From assembly GCA_017538005.1 (NCBI GenBank), contig JAFYJR010000117.1, forward strand, positions 1-11,675: a stretch of 11,675 nucleotides of DNA. Reading direction: 5' to 3'. Positions within the stretch are counted from its first letter, which is position 1. Every line of letters starts with the position of its first letter. This DNA is from Clostridia bacterium. GTDB lineage: Bacteria; Bacillota; Clostridia; Oscillospirales; Acutalibacteraceae. A model generated the notes under the pieces. That model was not told the origin of the DNA, ran no database searches, and saw only the letters and a list, made by a program, of their open reading frames with translations. Position numbers and translations under genes: made by a program. Below are positions 1 to 7,683 of the stretch, one piece after another.

Positions 1-735
1 GGAGGACGATACGACAACCTCATGGAAAAACTCGGCAAAAAGGCCGGCGCCATAGGCTTTGCGGTATATACCGACAGACTTGAAAGGCCCGAGGAAATCA
101 ATGATACCTCTGATGACTCATGGATCAATATCGCGCTTCCGAAAGGCAGACTCGGAGAATCCGCTTACGCAATATTTGAGAAGGCCGGTTATGACTGCCC
201 GTCAATAAAAGAGGACAACAGGAAGCTTACTTTTGAAAATCCCGAAAAGCGAGTTCGTTACTTCTGGGTAAAACCTTCCGATGTAGCGATTTATGTTGAA
301 CGCGGCGCCGCCGATATAGGCGTTGCCGGCAAGGATATACTTCTTGAGAATGAGCCGGATGTCTACGAACTCAAAGACCTCGGAATAGGCAAATGCCGTA
401 TGGCGGTCGCCGGTTTCAAAGGCTTTAAGGATGACAGGACAAAGACCCTGCGGGTGGCGACAAAGTTCCCGAATATAACGAAAGAATATTATTCGAAAAT
501 CAGCAGGGAAATAGACATAATCAAACTCAACGGTTCAATAGAACTTGCCCCTATACTCGGACTTTCCGATGTCATAGTCGATATTGTTGAGACCGGAAAG
601 ACACTTCGCGAGAACGATCTCGAACCCCTTCAGGACATTGTTCCGATAAGCGCGAGACTCATCTCAAACAAGGCGAGTTTCAAGTTCAAGAATGCTGAAA
701 TAACGGAACTTTTAAGGTGTTTAAACGATGATTAA
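1..735 (+). CDS. hisG: HisZ-HisG fusion: ATP phosphoribosyltransferase with its regulatory subunit (5' end cut by the window)
   Basis: Catalyses the first step of histidine synthesis, ATP + PRPP to phosphoribosyl-ATP. The frame is open from base 1, and the ATG at 22 is internal. Residues 1-7 (GGRYDNL) and 17-27 (AIGFAVYTDRL) match the C-terminal motifs of the HisRS-like regulatory subunit HisZ. An acidic linker of about 14 residues (28-41) follows. From residue 42 there is a complete short-form HisG: the N-terminal INIALPKGRLGE, the AADIGVAGKD segment (about 103-112) and the PRPP loop VDIVETGKTLREN (about 193-205). There is no C-terminal regulatory domain, as expected for the HisZ-dependent short form. 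HisZ and HisG are normally separate genes; here they are one polypeptide, which would fix the 1:1 ratio of the hetero-octamer. The stop overlaps the hisD start by 8 bases. The HisG assignment is firm. The HisZ part rests on only about 30 visible residues, but those are diagnostic. Confidence 0.93.
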   Translation, partial: GGRYDNLMEKLGKKAGAIGFAVYTDRLERPEEINDTSDDSWINIALPKGRLGESAYAIFEKAGYDCPSIKEDNRKLTFENPEKRVRYFWVKPSDVAIYVERGAADIGVAGKDILLENEPDVYELKDLGIGKCRMAVAGFKGFKDDRTKTLRVATKFPNITKEYYSKISREIDIIKLNGSIELAPILGLSDVIVDIVETGKTLRENDLEPLQDIVPISARLISNKASFKFKNAEITELLRCLNDD

Positions 736-2005
736 AATTTTTGAGTACGGCGCTGTTTCAAACAGTGAGATATTTGCCAGGGGCACGGCGTCAAAGGATG
801 TTTCCGCGCCGGTGGCGGCGATTATAGCGGATGTCCGCGAACGCGGAGATACGGCCGTTCTGGAATACTGCGAGCAGTTTGACGGTGTTAAGCTGTCAGC
901 TCTTGAGGTAACTGATTCTGAACTTGAAGAGGCCGTATCACTCGTCGAAGACGAGTTCATCCGCATAATGAAACTCGCAGCGGAAAATATCCGCGAGTTT
1001 CACAGCCGCCAGGTGCGCGAGGGCTTCTCGTTTGAGAAGAAAAACGGCGTGGTGCTCGGACAGAAAGTGATACCGCTTGAGAAAGTCGGTATCTATGTCC
1101 CGGGCGGCACGGCAGCTTATCCGTCATCCGTTTTAATGAACTGCATACCGGCAAAGCTCGCCGGCTGCAAAGAGGTTGTCATGGCGACGCCTCCGGGAAA
1201 AGACGGTAAAATCAATCCGAACATACTCGCTGCGGCGAAGATTGCCGGTGTGGACAGAATCTTCAAGATGGGCGGTGCCCAGGCCGTCGCCGCTTTGGCT
1301 TACGGCACGGAGTCCGTTCCTAAAGTCGACAAGATTACAGGTCCCGGAAACGCTTTTGTCGCAGAGGCGAAAAAGCAGGTGTTCGGCACTGTCGCAATTG
1401 ACATGATAGCCGGTCCGAGTGAGATACTTGTTGTGGCTGACGGCAAATGTGACGCGCGCGTTGTCGCGGCTGACATGCTCAGCCAGGCAGAACACGACAA
1501 AATGGCAAGCGCTGTGCTGGTCACCGACAGTATGGACCTCGCGCTTGCCGTACAGGCGGAACTTGAGCGTCAGATACCGCTGCTTCCGCGCGCTGAAATT
1601 GCCGGTATATCAATAAAAAACAACGGCAAAATCATTGTCGCCAAAGACCTTGAAAATGCCGTGGATATAGCAAATGAGATAGCTCCCGAGCATCTTGAAC
1701 TCTGTGTCGACGAGCCGTTTTTATGGCTTGAGAAGATAAAGAATGCCGGTTCCGTTTTCCTCGGACGAAATTGTCCGGAGCCGCTCGGCGACTACCTCGC
1801 GGGACCGAACCATGTTCTCCCGACAGGAGGAACCGCCAGGTTCTCAAGCCCGCTTTCGGTTGACGACTTCGTGAAGAAAATGCAGTTTTCGTATTACACA
1901 GATGAGGCTCTCTCTGAGGTTTCGAAGGATATAGCGTACTTTGCTGACAAAGAAGGACTTCACGCTCACGCAAAAAGCGCGACAGTAAGATTTGAGGATA
2001 AATGA
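728..2005 (+). CDS. hisD: Histidinol dehydrogenase
   Basis: Zn-dependent, NAD-linked cytosolic enzyme that oxidises L-histidinol through histidinal to histidine, the last two steps of the pathway. At 425 residues it has the usual family length. Visible hallmarks are YVPGGTAAYPSSVLMN (123-138), GPGNAFVAEAKK (205-216), DMIAGPSEILVVAD (225-238), the Zn ligands Q253 and H256 in SQAEHD, the catalytic pair E321-H322 in APEHLE, D355 in GDYLAGPNHVLP, and H414 near the C-terminus (LHAHA). All expected metal and catalytic residues are present, so it should be active. The ATG at 728 lies 8 bases past an AAGGTG at 714-719 and overlaps the end of hisG by 8 bases. Its stop overlaps the hisC start by 4 bases (ATGA). 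This indicates coupled translation within the operon. Confidence 0.97.
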   Translation: MIKIFEYGAVSNSEIFARGTASKDVSAPVAAIIADVRERGDTAVLEYCEQFDGVKLSALEVTDSELEEAVSLVEDEFIRIMKLAAENIREFHSRQVREGFSFEKKNGVVLGQKVIPLEKVGIYVPGGTAAYPSSVLMNCIPAKLAGCKEVVMATPPGKDGKINPNILAAAKIAGVDRIFKMGGAQAVAALAYGTESVPKVDKITGPGNAFVAEAKKQVFGTVAIDMIAGPSEILVVADGKCDARVVAADMLSQAEHDKMASAVLVTDSMDLALAVQAELERQIPLLPRAEIAGISIKNNGKIIVAKDLENAVDIANEIAPEHLELCVDEPFLWLEKIKNAGSVFLGRNCPEPLGDYLAGPNHVLPTGGTARFSSPLSVDDFVKKMQFSYYTDEALSEVSKDIAYFADKEGLHAHAKSATVRFEDK

Positions 2006-3051
2006 TGAGTAAATTCTTTCTGGAAAAATACAACACGCTTGATGCTTATGTTCCGGGCGAACAGCCGCAGGACAGAAAGTATCTTAAACTGAATACGAAC
2101 GAGTCTCCGTATCCGCCGTCACTCCGTGTCCTGGACGCGGCGTTTCAGGAGGCTTCGAGACTGAATCTCTACTCGGATCCCGAGTGCAAAGCCCTGACGG
2201 CGGCCCTCGCGTCCGCGTTTGATGTGGCTCCCGAAAATGTCCTGGTCACCAACGGCTCCGATGAGGCGCTCAATTTCGCCTTTATGGCTTTCTGCGACTC
2301 GATTGTTTTTCCGTCGGTCACATACGGCTTCTATCCCGTCATAGCGAATTTAAACGGTATTTCGTACAGGGAAATTCCCGTGACACCGGACTTTCGGATA
2401 AATGTCGACGACTACATTGCCGTAAATGATGATATTGTTATCGCGAATCCGAATGCTCCGACGGGAATCTGTCTTTCTGTTGCGGATATCGAAAAGATTG
2501 TCGCTTCAAATCCCGATAACATAGTGATTATCGATGAGGCGTATGTGGACTTCGGCGCGGAGAGTTGTGTGCCGCTGACTGCAAATTATAATAATCTGAT
2601 TGTGACGCAGACATTCTCAAAATCCCGCTCACTTGCAGGCGCAAGACTCGGCTTTGCGATTGCCTCATCAGAACTCATTGCGGATATGAGGACAATAAAG
2701 GACTCGATGAATCCGTACAATGTAAACCGCATGACAATGGCTGCCGGCATGGCTGCTCTTGCGGACAACGAGTACTATGTTTCAAACTGCAGGGAGATAG
2801 AGGAGACAAGAGCATATACAGTCTATGACCTTGAAGACCTTGGCTTCTCGATACTTCCTTCAAAGGCAAACTTTGTATTTGCTAAAAATCCCAACATATC
2901 GGGCAAAGATCTTTATCTGAAACTTAAAGAGAAAGGTGTGCTGGTAAGGCATTTCGACAAACCGGAGCTTACGGATTTCGTCCGGATAACAATAGGTACG
3001 CGCGCGCAGATGGAAACCCTTATTGAAAAGATTAAAGAGGTGCTCTCATGA
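2002..3051 (+). CDS. hisC: Histidinol-phosphate aminotransferase
   Basis: PLP-dependent fold-type I aminotransferase that converts imidazole-acetol phosphate plus glutamate to histidinol phosphate. At 349 residues it has the normal length. The substrate arm KLNTNESPYPPS is at 29-40, the cofactor-phosphate motif NGSDEAL at 84-90, NPNAPTG at 149-155, DEAYVDF at 178-184, and the Schiff-base lysine K207 in TFSKSRSLAGARLGF, followed by R215. The start is ambiguous between ATGs at 2002 and 2005. The GAGGA at 1994-1998 leaves 3 bases to the first and 6 to the second, so the second may be the one used, giving a product one residue shorter. The gene overlaps hisD by 4 bases upstream and hisB by 4 bases downstream. 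Confidence 0.96.
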   Translation: MMSKFFLEKYNTLDAYVPGEQPQDRKYLKLNTNESPYPPSLRVLDAAFQEASRLNLYSDPECKALTAALASAFDVAPENVLVTNGSDEALNFAFMAFCDSIVFPSVTYGFYPVIANLNGISYREIPVTPDFRINVDDYIAVNDDIVIANPNAPTGICLSVADIEKIVASNPDNIVIIDEAYVDFGAESCVPLTANYNNLIVTQTFSKSRSLAGARLGFAIASSELIADMRTIKDSMNPYNVNRMTMAAGMAALADNEYYVSNCREIEETRAYTVYDLEDLGFSILPSKANFVFAKNPNISGKDLYLKLKEKGVLVRHFDKPELTDFVRITIGTRAQMETLIEKIKEVLS

Positions 3052-3635
3052 GAAGTTATGAACTGAAAAGAAAGACTGCCGAGACTGGTATCGAGCTTTC
3101 GCTCTGTCTCGACGGCACAGGAAAAATCAGTATCGATACCGGCATCGGTTTTATGGATCACATGCTGACCCTCTTTGCGAAGCACGGCGGTTTTGACCTC
3201 ACACTCAGGTGTGTCGGAGACACGAATGTTGATTTTCATCACTCGGTTGAGGATATCGGAATCGCACTCGGTACGGCATTTTCCGAGGCTCTGGGCGACA
3301 AGAAGGGTATCTGCAGATACGGCAGCGTAATACTTCCGATGGATGAGGCGCTCATACTCTGCGCCGTTGATATTTCCGGTCGTGACCTCTTAAATTACCG
3401 TGTGGATGTGCCGACAGAGAAGGTCGGTGACTTTGACACGGAACTCGTGAAAGAGTTCTTCCTGGGCTTTGTCAGGAATTCAAAGATAACGCTTCACATT
3501 CTTGAACTTGAAGGCGAGAACAGCCACCACATTCTGGAATGCACATTCAAGGCAGTTGCCAGAACACTTCGCAAGGCAGTGGCAATAGACGAGAACTTCA
3601 AGGATGAAATACCTTCCACAAAGGGAGTTTTGTAA
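3048..3635 (+). CDS. hisB: Imidazoleglycerol-phosphate dehydratase (monofunctional)
   Basis: Mn-dependent dehydratase converting imidazole-glycerol phosphate to imidazole-acetol phosphate. At 195 residues it has the length of the monofunctional enzyme; the histidinol-phosphatase domain found fused in enterobacterial HisB is absent. Metal-binding motifs are visible in both sequence halves: FMDHML (35-40), HHSVEDIGIALG (64-75), MDEAL (98-102) and NSHHILE (158-164). The C-terminus PSTKGVL is typical. The start is supported by AGAGGTG at 3036-3042, five bases upstream, and overlaps the hisC stop in an ATGA. The stop abuts the hisH start directly. A separate histidinol-phosphatase must be encoded outside this window. 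Confidence 0.97.
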   Translation: MRSYELKRKTAETGIELSLCLDGTGKISIDTGIGFMDHMLTLFAKHGGFDLTLRCVGDTNVDFHHSVEDIGIALGTAFSEALGDKKGICRYGSVILPMDEALILCAVDISGRDLLNYRVDVPTEKVGDFDTELVKEFFLGFVRNSKITLHILELEGENSHHILECTFKAVARTLRKAVAIDENFKDEIPSTKGVL

Positions 3636-4247
3636 ATGATTGCAATCGCTGATTACGGCGTGGGAAATCTCTTCTCACTGCGCAGCTCGTTTGAGTTTAT
3701 CGGCGCGGATGTTGCAGTGACGGGTTCCGCTGATGAGCTGCGTGACGCCGACAAAATAGTGCTGCCCGGCGTAGGGGCGTTTCGCGATGCCGCCGCTCTG
3801 CTTAAAGAGAGCGGCCTCGGTGAAGTAATCTGCGCCGAAGCCGAAAAGGGAAAGCCTTTACTCGGTATCTGCCTCGGTATGCAGCTTCTGTTTGACAAAA
3901 GCTTTGAGTACGGCGAGTATGAGGGTCTCGGTCTTATTCCCGGCAATGTAAAACCCATTGCCGATGATTTGCCCGTACCTCTCAAAATACCGCAGATCGG
4001 CTGGAACGCACTGACTTTTCCGGGAGAAAAAAGCCCTCTGTTTAAGTATATAAACGAGGGTGACTGCGTATACTTCGTTCACTCGTATTACGCGACCGAT
4101 TGCGCAAAGTCAACCATTGCGACAACGGAGTACGGTATACCGATAACCGCGGCGGTAGCTGAGGATAATGTCTTCGGCTGTCAGTTCCATCCGGAAAAAA
4201 GCGGAACAGTCGGACTGAATATTTTAAAAGCTTTCTGCGAGATATGA
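3636..4247 (+). CDS. hisH: Imidazole glycerol phosphate synthase, glutaminase subunit HisH
   Basis: Class I (triad) glutamine amidotransferase that hydrolyses glutamine and channels ammonia to HisF for formation of imidazole-glycerol phosphate and AICAR. At 203 residues it is full length. The catalytic triad is visible: C79 in GICLGMQ, and H185 and E187 in FHPEKSG. The N-terminus IADYGVGNLFSL and the oxyanion strand segment VLPGVGAFRDA (42-52) are typical. The ATG follows the hisB stop with no gap and is preceded by AGGGAG at 3622-3627. hisF follows after only 10 bases, so the two subunits of the synthase are produced together. In many relatives hisA lies between these two genes; here it does not. 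Confidence 0.97.
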   Translation: MIAIADYGVGNLFSLRSSFEFIGADVAVTGSADELRDADKIVLPGVGAFRDAAALLKESGLGEVICAEAEKGKPLLGICLGMQLLFDKSFEYGEYEGLGLIPGNVKPIADDLPVPLKIPQIGWNALTFPGEKSPLFKYINEGDCVYFVHSYYATDCAKSTIATTEYGIPITAAVAEDNVFGCQFHPEKSGTVGLNILKAFCEI

Positions 4248-4257
4248 GGAGGCAGTT

Positions 4258-5016
4258 ATGATTACCAAGAGAATAATTCCCTGCCTCGATGTTAAGGACG
4301 GACGAGTCGTAAAAGGCGTTAACTTCAAAGGCCTTGCCGATGTGTCGTCGCCTGTGGCGCTCGCTGAGTACTATTCGAACTGCGGCGCGGATGAACTTGT
4401 ATTTTATGACATAACCGCCTCAGCTGAGGGCAGAACAATTTTTACGGACATTCTCCGTGAGACCGCGTCAAAAGTATTTATACCTCTGACCGTCGGCGGC
4501 GGAATAAATACTGTCGAAGATTTCGACAGGGTTTTAAAATGCGGCGCCGACAAGGTCAGCGTAAACTCGGGTGCCATAAGAAATCCCGACCTGGTCAGGG
4601 AGGCCGCGCAGCGATACGGCGACCAGTGTGTCGTGCTCTCGGCCGACATAAAGAGAGTTGACGGTGAGTTTCGCGTATTCGCCAAAGGCGGCCGCGAGGA
4701 CACCGGGATGGAGGCCATCAGCTGGATAAAGCGCTGCGTGGCAAACGGCGCCGGCGAGGTTGTCGTCAACAGTATCGACACTGACGGCGTAAAGAAAGGC
4801 TTTGACATCGAGATGCTCAAAGCCGTATGCGAAGCCGTAGGTGTCCCGGTCATCGCCTCCGGCGGCGCCGGCTCCGCGGAGGATTTCATTACATTGTTTA
4901 AGGAAATTCCTGATATTGACGCAGGCCTTGCGGCCTCAATCTTTCACTTCGGTGAAGTTGAAATTGCCGACCTGAAAAAACTCATGAGAGATAACGACAT
5001 CAATGTCAGATTGTGA
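4258..5016 (+). CDS. hisF: Imidazole glycerol phosphate synthase, cyclase subunit HisF
   Basis: TIM-barrel cyclase/lyase that joins HisH-derived ammonia to PRFAR, giving imidazole-glycerol phosphate and AICAR (which feeds purine synthesis). It has 252 residues, normal for the family. The N-terminal RIIPCLDVKDGRVVKGVNF identifies HisF rather than its homologue HisA. Both catalytic aspartates are present, D11 in CLDVK and D130 in SADIKR. Phosphate-binding segments are VGGGI (79-83), NSIDTDG and IASGGAGS, with AASIFHFGE near the C-terminus. A perfect AGGAGG at 4247-4252 lies five bases before the ATG, the best ribosome binding site in the operon. The 3' end runs into the upstream region of hisIE. 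Because HisA shares this fold, it was checked as an alternative: the signature motifs are clearly HisF. Confidence 0.97.
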   Translation: MITKRIIPCLDVKDGRVVKGVNFKGLADVSSPVALAEYYSNCGADELVFYDITASAEGRTIFTDILRETASKVFIPLTVGGGINTVEDFDRVLKCGADKVSVNSGAIRNPDLVREAAQRYGDQCVVLSADIKRVDGEFRVFAKGGREDTGMEAISWIKRCVANGAGEVVVNSIDTDGVKKGFDIEMLKAVCEAVGVPVIASGGAGSAEDFITLFKEIPDIDAGLAASIFHFGEVEIADLKKLMRDNDINVRL

Positions 5017-5023
5017 GGACAGT

Positions 5024-5662
5024 ATGATTAGTATTGATGAACTGAAATTTGACGAGAAGGGTCTCATACCCGCGATAATTGTTGATGCGACAAACAAAAA
5101 AGTGCTCACCCTGGCGTATATGAACAGGGAGAGCCTCGAGATAAGCATAAAAGAGGGGAAGACCTGTTTCTGGAGCCGCTCGAGAAATGAACTCTGGAGA
5201 AAAGGCGAGACGTCAGGTAACTTCCAGCATATTGTAAATATCACAGCTGACTGTGATAAGGATGCCCTTGTTGTTGAAGTGAACAAGGACGGTCCCGCCT
5301 GTCACATGGGCACCGAATCGTGCTTTAACGACACTGTTTTCGGCGATCCTTCGTTTTCATATGAAGGTCTTATGAAACTCATCGAAGGCCGCAAGACAGA
5401 CAAAAAAGAGGGCTCCTACACCACATACCTTTTCGAAAAGGGAATCGATAAGATTCTCAAAAAGGTGGGCGAGGAGTCCACTGAAGTCATTGTTGCCGCG
5501 AAGGCGGGAGACAAGGCCGAAACCGTTTACGAGATAGCGGATCTCGCTTATCACGTAATGGTCCTCATGACAGAGATGGGTATCTCACTTGATGAGGTGA
5601 CGGCCGAGCTCGCTTCGCGCCATGTGATTGACAAAAAAGTCAAGCAGGAGAAGATGGTTTAA
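5024..5662 (+). CDS. hisIE: Bifunctional phosphoribosyl-AMP cyclohydrolase / phosphoribosyl-ATP pyrophosphatase
   Basis: Catalyses steps 2 and 3 of histidine synthesis: pyrophosphate removal from PR-ATP, then ring opening of PR-AMP. The HisI domain (about 1-110) shows TLAYMNRESLE (29-39), WSRSRNELWRKGETSGN (50-66), the metal-binding DCDKD (76-80), and cysteines C93 (ACHMG) and C100. The HisE domain (about 113-205) shows the acidic helices KVGEESTEVIVAAK (147-160) and EIADLAYHVMVLM (170-182) of the MazG-like fold. The 212-residue start at 5024 is preferred because GAGGA at 5015-5019 lies four bases upstream. An in-frame ATG at 5003 would add seven residues (MSDCEDS), lacks this spacing and lies inside hisF. 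The stop codon is interlocked with that of convergent groEL. It is the last his gene visible. Confidence 0.95.
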   Translation: MISIDELKFDEKGLIPAIIVDATNKKVLTLAYMNRESLEISIKEGKTCFWSRSRNELWRKGETSGNFQHIVNITADCDKDALVVEVNKDGPACHMGTESCFNDTVFGDPSFSYEGLMKLIEGRKTDKKEGSYTTYLFEKGIDKILKKVGEESTEVIVAAKAGDKAETVYEIADLAYHVMVLMTEMGISLDEVTAELASRHVIDKKVKQEKMV

Positions 5663-7305
5663 TACATACCGCCCTGCGCCATTGCTGCCTGTGCTGCGGC
5701 TGCAGCGGCTGCATCAGCGGCGGGGTCGGGGAGTTCCGCAACGAGGGACTCTGTTGTAAGAACCATCGCCGCGACTGAGGCCGCGTTCTGGAGAGCGGAG
5801 CGTGTAACCTTTGTCGGGTCAAGGATACCTGCCTTGAACATGTCGACATATTCTTCCTTCGCAAAGTCGAAACCGTAACCGAGTTTCTTTGATTTTGCAA
5901 TAGTATCGATAATTACGGAGCCCTCAAGACCGGCGTTTGCCGCGATCTGACGGATGGGCTCTTCAATACCCTTGATAACGATTTTGATGCCGGTCTTGAT
6001 ATCGGCATCTTCTTCTTTTTCAAGGAGAGCTTTGACATCGGGGATAGCGTTGATGAGGGCTACGCCGCCGCCTGCGACCGTGCCTTCCTCAACAGCTGCC
6101 TTTGTGGCTGCGAGAGCATCTTCGATGCGGAGTTTTTTCTCCTTCATCTCTGTCTCTGTGGCCGCGCCTACGTGGATAACCGCAACGCCGCCGGAGAGTT
6201 TCGCAAGACGCTCCTGGAGCTTCTCGCGGTCATAGTCTGATGTCGTGAGTTCAATCTGCTTCTTTATCTGAGCGATGCGGTCCTTGATGCCCTTGCTGTC
6301 GCCGGCGCCGTTTACTATGGTTGTGTAATCCTTGGAGATTTCAACCTTTGCTGCGCGGCCGAGCTGCTCAACAGTGGTGTCCGCAAACTCAAGACCGAGG
6401 TCTGATGTGATGACTGTACCGCCAGTAAGGATGGCGATATCCTGAAGCATCTCCTTGCGTCTGTCGCCGAAGCCCGGGGCCTTGACCGCCACGCAGGTGA
6501 ATGTGCCTCTGAGTTTGTTGAGGAGGAGAGTGGCGAGTGCTTCGCCCTCGATATCCTCAGCGATTATAACGAGTTTCTTGCCCGCCTTGAGAACCTGCTC
6601 AAGAAGGGGAAGAATCTCCTGGATGTTCGTAATCTTCTTGTCTGTGATGAGGATGTAAGCGTCTTCTATTTCGGCTATCATCTTCTCGGTATCGGTTACC
6701 ATGTAAGGGGAGATGTAGCCGCGGTCAAACTGCATACCTTCAACAACATCGCAGGTCGTGTCGGCTGTCTTTGCCTCTTCAACGGTTATAACGCCGTCAG
6801 CTGTAACCTTGTCCATTGCCTCAGCAATGAGGTTGCCGATGAACTCGTCGCCTGATGAAACAGTGGCGACACGGGCAATATCAGCGGAGTTCTTGACGGG
6901 CTTTGAGTTTTTCTTTACTGCCTCGACGGTTGCGTCAACCGCGAGCTGAATGCCCTTCTTTACAACCATCGGATTCGCGCCGGCAGCAACATTTTTCATG
7001 CCTTCGCGTACCAGTGCCTGGGCGAGGAGAGTCGCGGTTGTTGTGCCGTCGCCGGCTACATCGTTAGTCTTGACCGAAACTTCCTTTACGAGCTGGGCAC
7101 CCATGTTCTCAAACGCGTCCTCAAGCTCAATCTCTTTAGCTATGGTCACGCCGTCGTTTGTGATGAGCGGACCGCCGTACTTCTTGTCGAGTACGACATT
7201 GCGGCCCTTGGGGCCGAGTGTGATTTTGACTGTGTCGGAGAGCTTGTCGATACCGGTCTGAAGGGCCTTGCGAGCTTCCTCACCGTAAATGATCTGTTTA
7301 GCCAT
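5659..7305 (-). CDS. groL: Chaperonin GroEL (Hsp60)
   Basis: ATP-driven folding chamber subunit (tetradecamer), working in the cytosol with the GroES lid. At 548 residues it is full length. The equatorial ATP site has GPKGRNVVLD (31-40), DGVTIAKE (51-58) and GDGTTTATLLAQ (85-96). The apical segment spans about 191-374 with KAPGFGDRRK (275-284). The hydrolytic aspartate is D396 in EDALAATKAAVEEG, followed by the cpn60 signature through AGGGVALI (411-418). The tail is Ala-rich and ends in AQGGMY, with only one GGM instead of the repeated GGM tail common in GroEL. The start is supported by AAAGGAGA (complement of 7315-7322), nine bases upstream. It is separated from groES by 20 bases and is clearly its operon partner. 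Its stop overlaps that of hisIE on the other strand by 4 bases. Confidence 0.98.
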   Translation of the reverse strand: MAKQIIYGEEARKALQTGIDKLSDTVKITLGPKGRNVVLDKKYGGPLITNDGVTIAKEIELEDAFENMGAQLVKEVSVKTNDVAGDGTTTATLLAQALVREGMKNVAAGANPMVVKKGIQLAVDATVEAVKKNSKPVKNSADIARVATVSSGDEFIGNLIAEAMDKVTADGVITVEEAKTADTTCDVVEGMQFDRGYISPYMVTDTEKMIAEIEDAYILITDKKITNIQEILPLLEQVLKAGKKLVIIAEDIEGEALATLLLNKLRGTFTCVAVKAPGFGDRRKEMLQDIAILTGGTVITSDLGLEFADTTVEQLGRAAKVEISKDYTTIVNGAGDSKGIKDRIAQIKKQIELTTSDYDREKLQERLAKLSGGVAVIHVGAATETEMKEKKLRIEDALAATKAAVEEGTVAGGGVALINAIPDVKALLEKEEDADIKTGIKIVIKGIEEPIRQIAANAGLEGSVIIDTIAKSKKLGYGFDFAKEEYVDMFKAGILDPTKVTRSALQNAASVAAMVLTTESLVAELPDPAADAAAAAAAQAAMAQGGMY

Positions 7306-7325
7306 TATCTGTTATCTCCTTTGAG

Positions 7326-7610
7326 TTATTCTACTATCGCGAGAATGTCGGACTGTCTGATTATCGTGTAATCGACGTCGTCGATTTTTATCTCTGTGCC
7401 CGCGTACTTTGCGACAACGACCTTCTGGCCTTTCTTTACGAACATGGCGACTTCGGTGCCGTCAACAATTCCGCCGGGGCCCACTTCAACTACCTCGCAG
7501 ATCTGAGGTTTTTCCTGTGAGCCGGAGGAGAGGATAAGACCGCTCTTCGTCGTTTCTTCGGCTTCGATTGCCTTGATTACAACCTTGTCCAATACGGGTT
7601 TGAGTTTCAT
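7326..7610 (-). CDS. groS: Co-chaperonin GroES (Hsp10)
   Basis: Forms the heptameric lid of the GroEL chamber. The 94 residues span the whole family: the N-terminus KLKPVLDKVVIK, the mobile loop around 16-35 with the GroEL-contacting hydrophobic segment SGLIL, VGPGG (43-47), KYAGTEIKID (68-77) and the C-terminal SDILAIVE. The start at 7610 is supported by GGAGGT (complement of 7618-7623), seven bases upstream. It is the first gene of the groESL operon. No CIRCE inverted repeat (TTAGCACTC-N9-GAGTGCTAA) lies between the start and the neighbouring gene, so HrcA control of the usual kind is not supported by this sequence. Confidence 0.98.
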   Translation of the reverse strand: MKLKPVLDKVVIKAIEAEETTKSGLILSSGSQEKPQICEVVEVGPGGIVDGTEVAMFVKKGQKVVVAKYAGTEIKIDDVDYTIIRQSDILAIVE

Positions 7611-7654
7611 GTATATTACCTCCGTTTCGAAGTTATGAATTAAATTGCTATATT

Positions 7655-7683
7655 ATTATACAAAAGTTTTGAAAAAAATCCAT
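7655..7683 (-). promoter_or_regulatory. Candidate promoter for groES-groEL
   Basis: On the minus strand a perfect TATAAT (complement of 7655-7660) sits about 38 bases before the groES start, taking transcription to begin near 7648. With 17-base spacing the -35 position (7678-7683) reads ATGGAT, a poor match to TTGACA, so the promoter may be weak, activated, or use other contacts. A short inverted repeat, CAAAA-G-TTTTG (7661-7671), lies in the spacer. CIRCE is absent and no CtsR-type tandem heptad was seen. Confidence 0.45.

Noticed and set aside
22..24. ATG at base 22 as the true start of hisG
   Set aside because: The frame is open through base 1 and the residues before it (GGRYDNL) are a conserved HisZ motif, so the ATG is internal.
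4404..4889. 161-codon open frame on the minus strand within hisF
   Set aside because: It lies wholly inside a strongly conserved hisF, has no ribosome binding site or family resemblance, and its composition (Ser/Thr/Pro-rich) is typical of an antisense shadow frame.
5003..5023. Upstream ATG at 5003 as the hisIE start
   Set aside because: It lies inside hisF and lacks a well-placed ribosome binding site, whereas GAGGA at 5015-5019 sits four bases before the ATG at 5024, where homology to HisI also begins.
5628..5643. Inverted repeat TTGAC-A6-GTCAA as a terminator at the hisIE/groEL junction
   Set aside because: The stem is only 5 bp and AT-containing, the A/T run is in the loop rather than after the stem, and the bases are explained by hisIE codons (IDKKVKQ).
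5680..5725. GC-rich repeat-like stretch (gctgc/gcggc units) near the end of groEL as a regulatory hairpin or repeat
   Set aside because: It is explained by the run of alanine codons in the GroEL tail; no long stem and no T run follow.
7661..7671. CAAAA-G-TTTTG as a CIRCE-like or other operator
   Set aside because: The arms are only 5 bp and unlike CIRCE. In AT-rich DNA such a short palindrome is expected by chance, so it is noted within the promoter entry but not called separately.
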